A stretch of DNA of 5,017 nt, taken from NCBI GenBank assembly GCA_035374585.1, contig DAOSPF010000123.1, forward strand, positions 1 to 5,017, in the 5' to 3' direction. The stretch comes from JAKPQD01 sp029572965 (GTDB lineage: Bacteria; Bacteroidota; Bacteroidia; Bacteroidales; DTGW01). This document shows, one piece after another, positions 5,013 to 5,017 of this stretch. Under the pieces are notes generated by a model that saw only the letters and a program-made list of their open reading frames with translations, did no database searches and had not been told where the DNA came from. The position numbers and the translations under genes were made by a program. The number at the start of each line of letters is the position of its first letter. Position 1 is the stretch's first letter.

Positions 5013-5017
5013 AAACT

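Overview
The window looks like chromosomal DNA from a member of the Bacteroidota. Genes are AT-rich, ribosome-binding sites are mostly weak, and exact or near matches to the Bacteroidota promoter -7 element (TAnnTTTG) lie upstream of genes. The secreted and lipoprotein genes are of kinds common in that phylum. No rRNA, tRNA, CRISPR array or transposase was seen.

Layout. (1) Bases 1-159, plus strand: the last 52 codons of a gene that starts outside the window, ending in a hydrophobic, membrane-type tail. (2) Bases 298-2511, minus strand: a tight two-gene operon. A PLP-dependent sugar aminotransferase of the DegT/DnrJ/EryC1/StrS family (WbpE/WlbC-like) is followed, after 3 bases, by a membrane acyltransferase of the acyltransferase-3 family. 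Together they suggest making an amino sugar and acylating a cell-surface glycan. (3) Bases 2512-3064: a 553-base stretch between divergent genes with no convincing gene. Its middle is an island of about 47% GC between flanks of about 15-17% GC, with several short hairpins and broken open frames; it is the least explained part of the window. (4) Bases 3065-4396, plus strand: a 443-residue exported protein of unknown function, with a good promoter match. (5) Bases 4411-4456: a long, almost perfect hairpin terminator shared by two convergent genes. (6) Bases 4467-4904, minus strand: a small lipoprotein with an FMN-binding domain and a possible covalent flavin attachment motif. (7) Bases 4905-5017: its upstream region, with two -7 element matches.

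How the genes relate. Only the aminotransferase and acyltransferase form a clear functional unit. The exported protein and the FMN-binding lipoprotein each appear to be single-gene transcription units, facing each other across the shared terminator. I saw no clear sign of a new defence, mobile or RNA-guided system. The best candidates for something undescribed are the GC-rich island at about 2587-2900 and the unassigned 443-residue exported protein.
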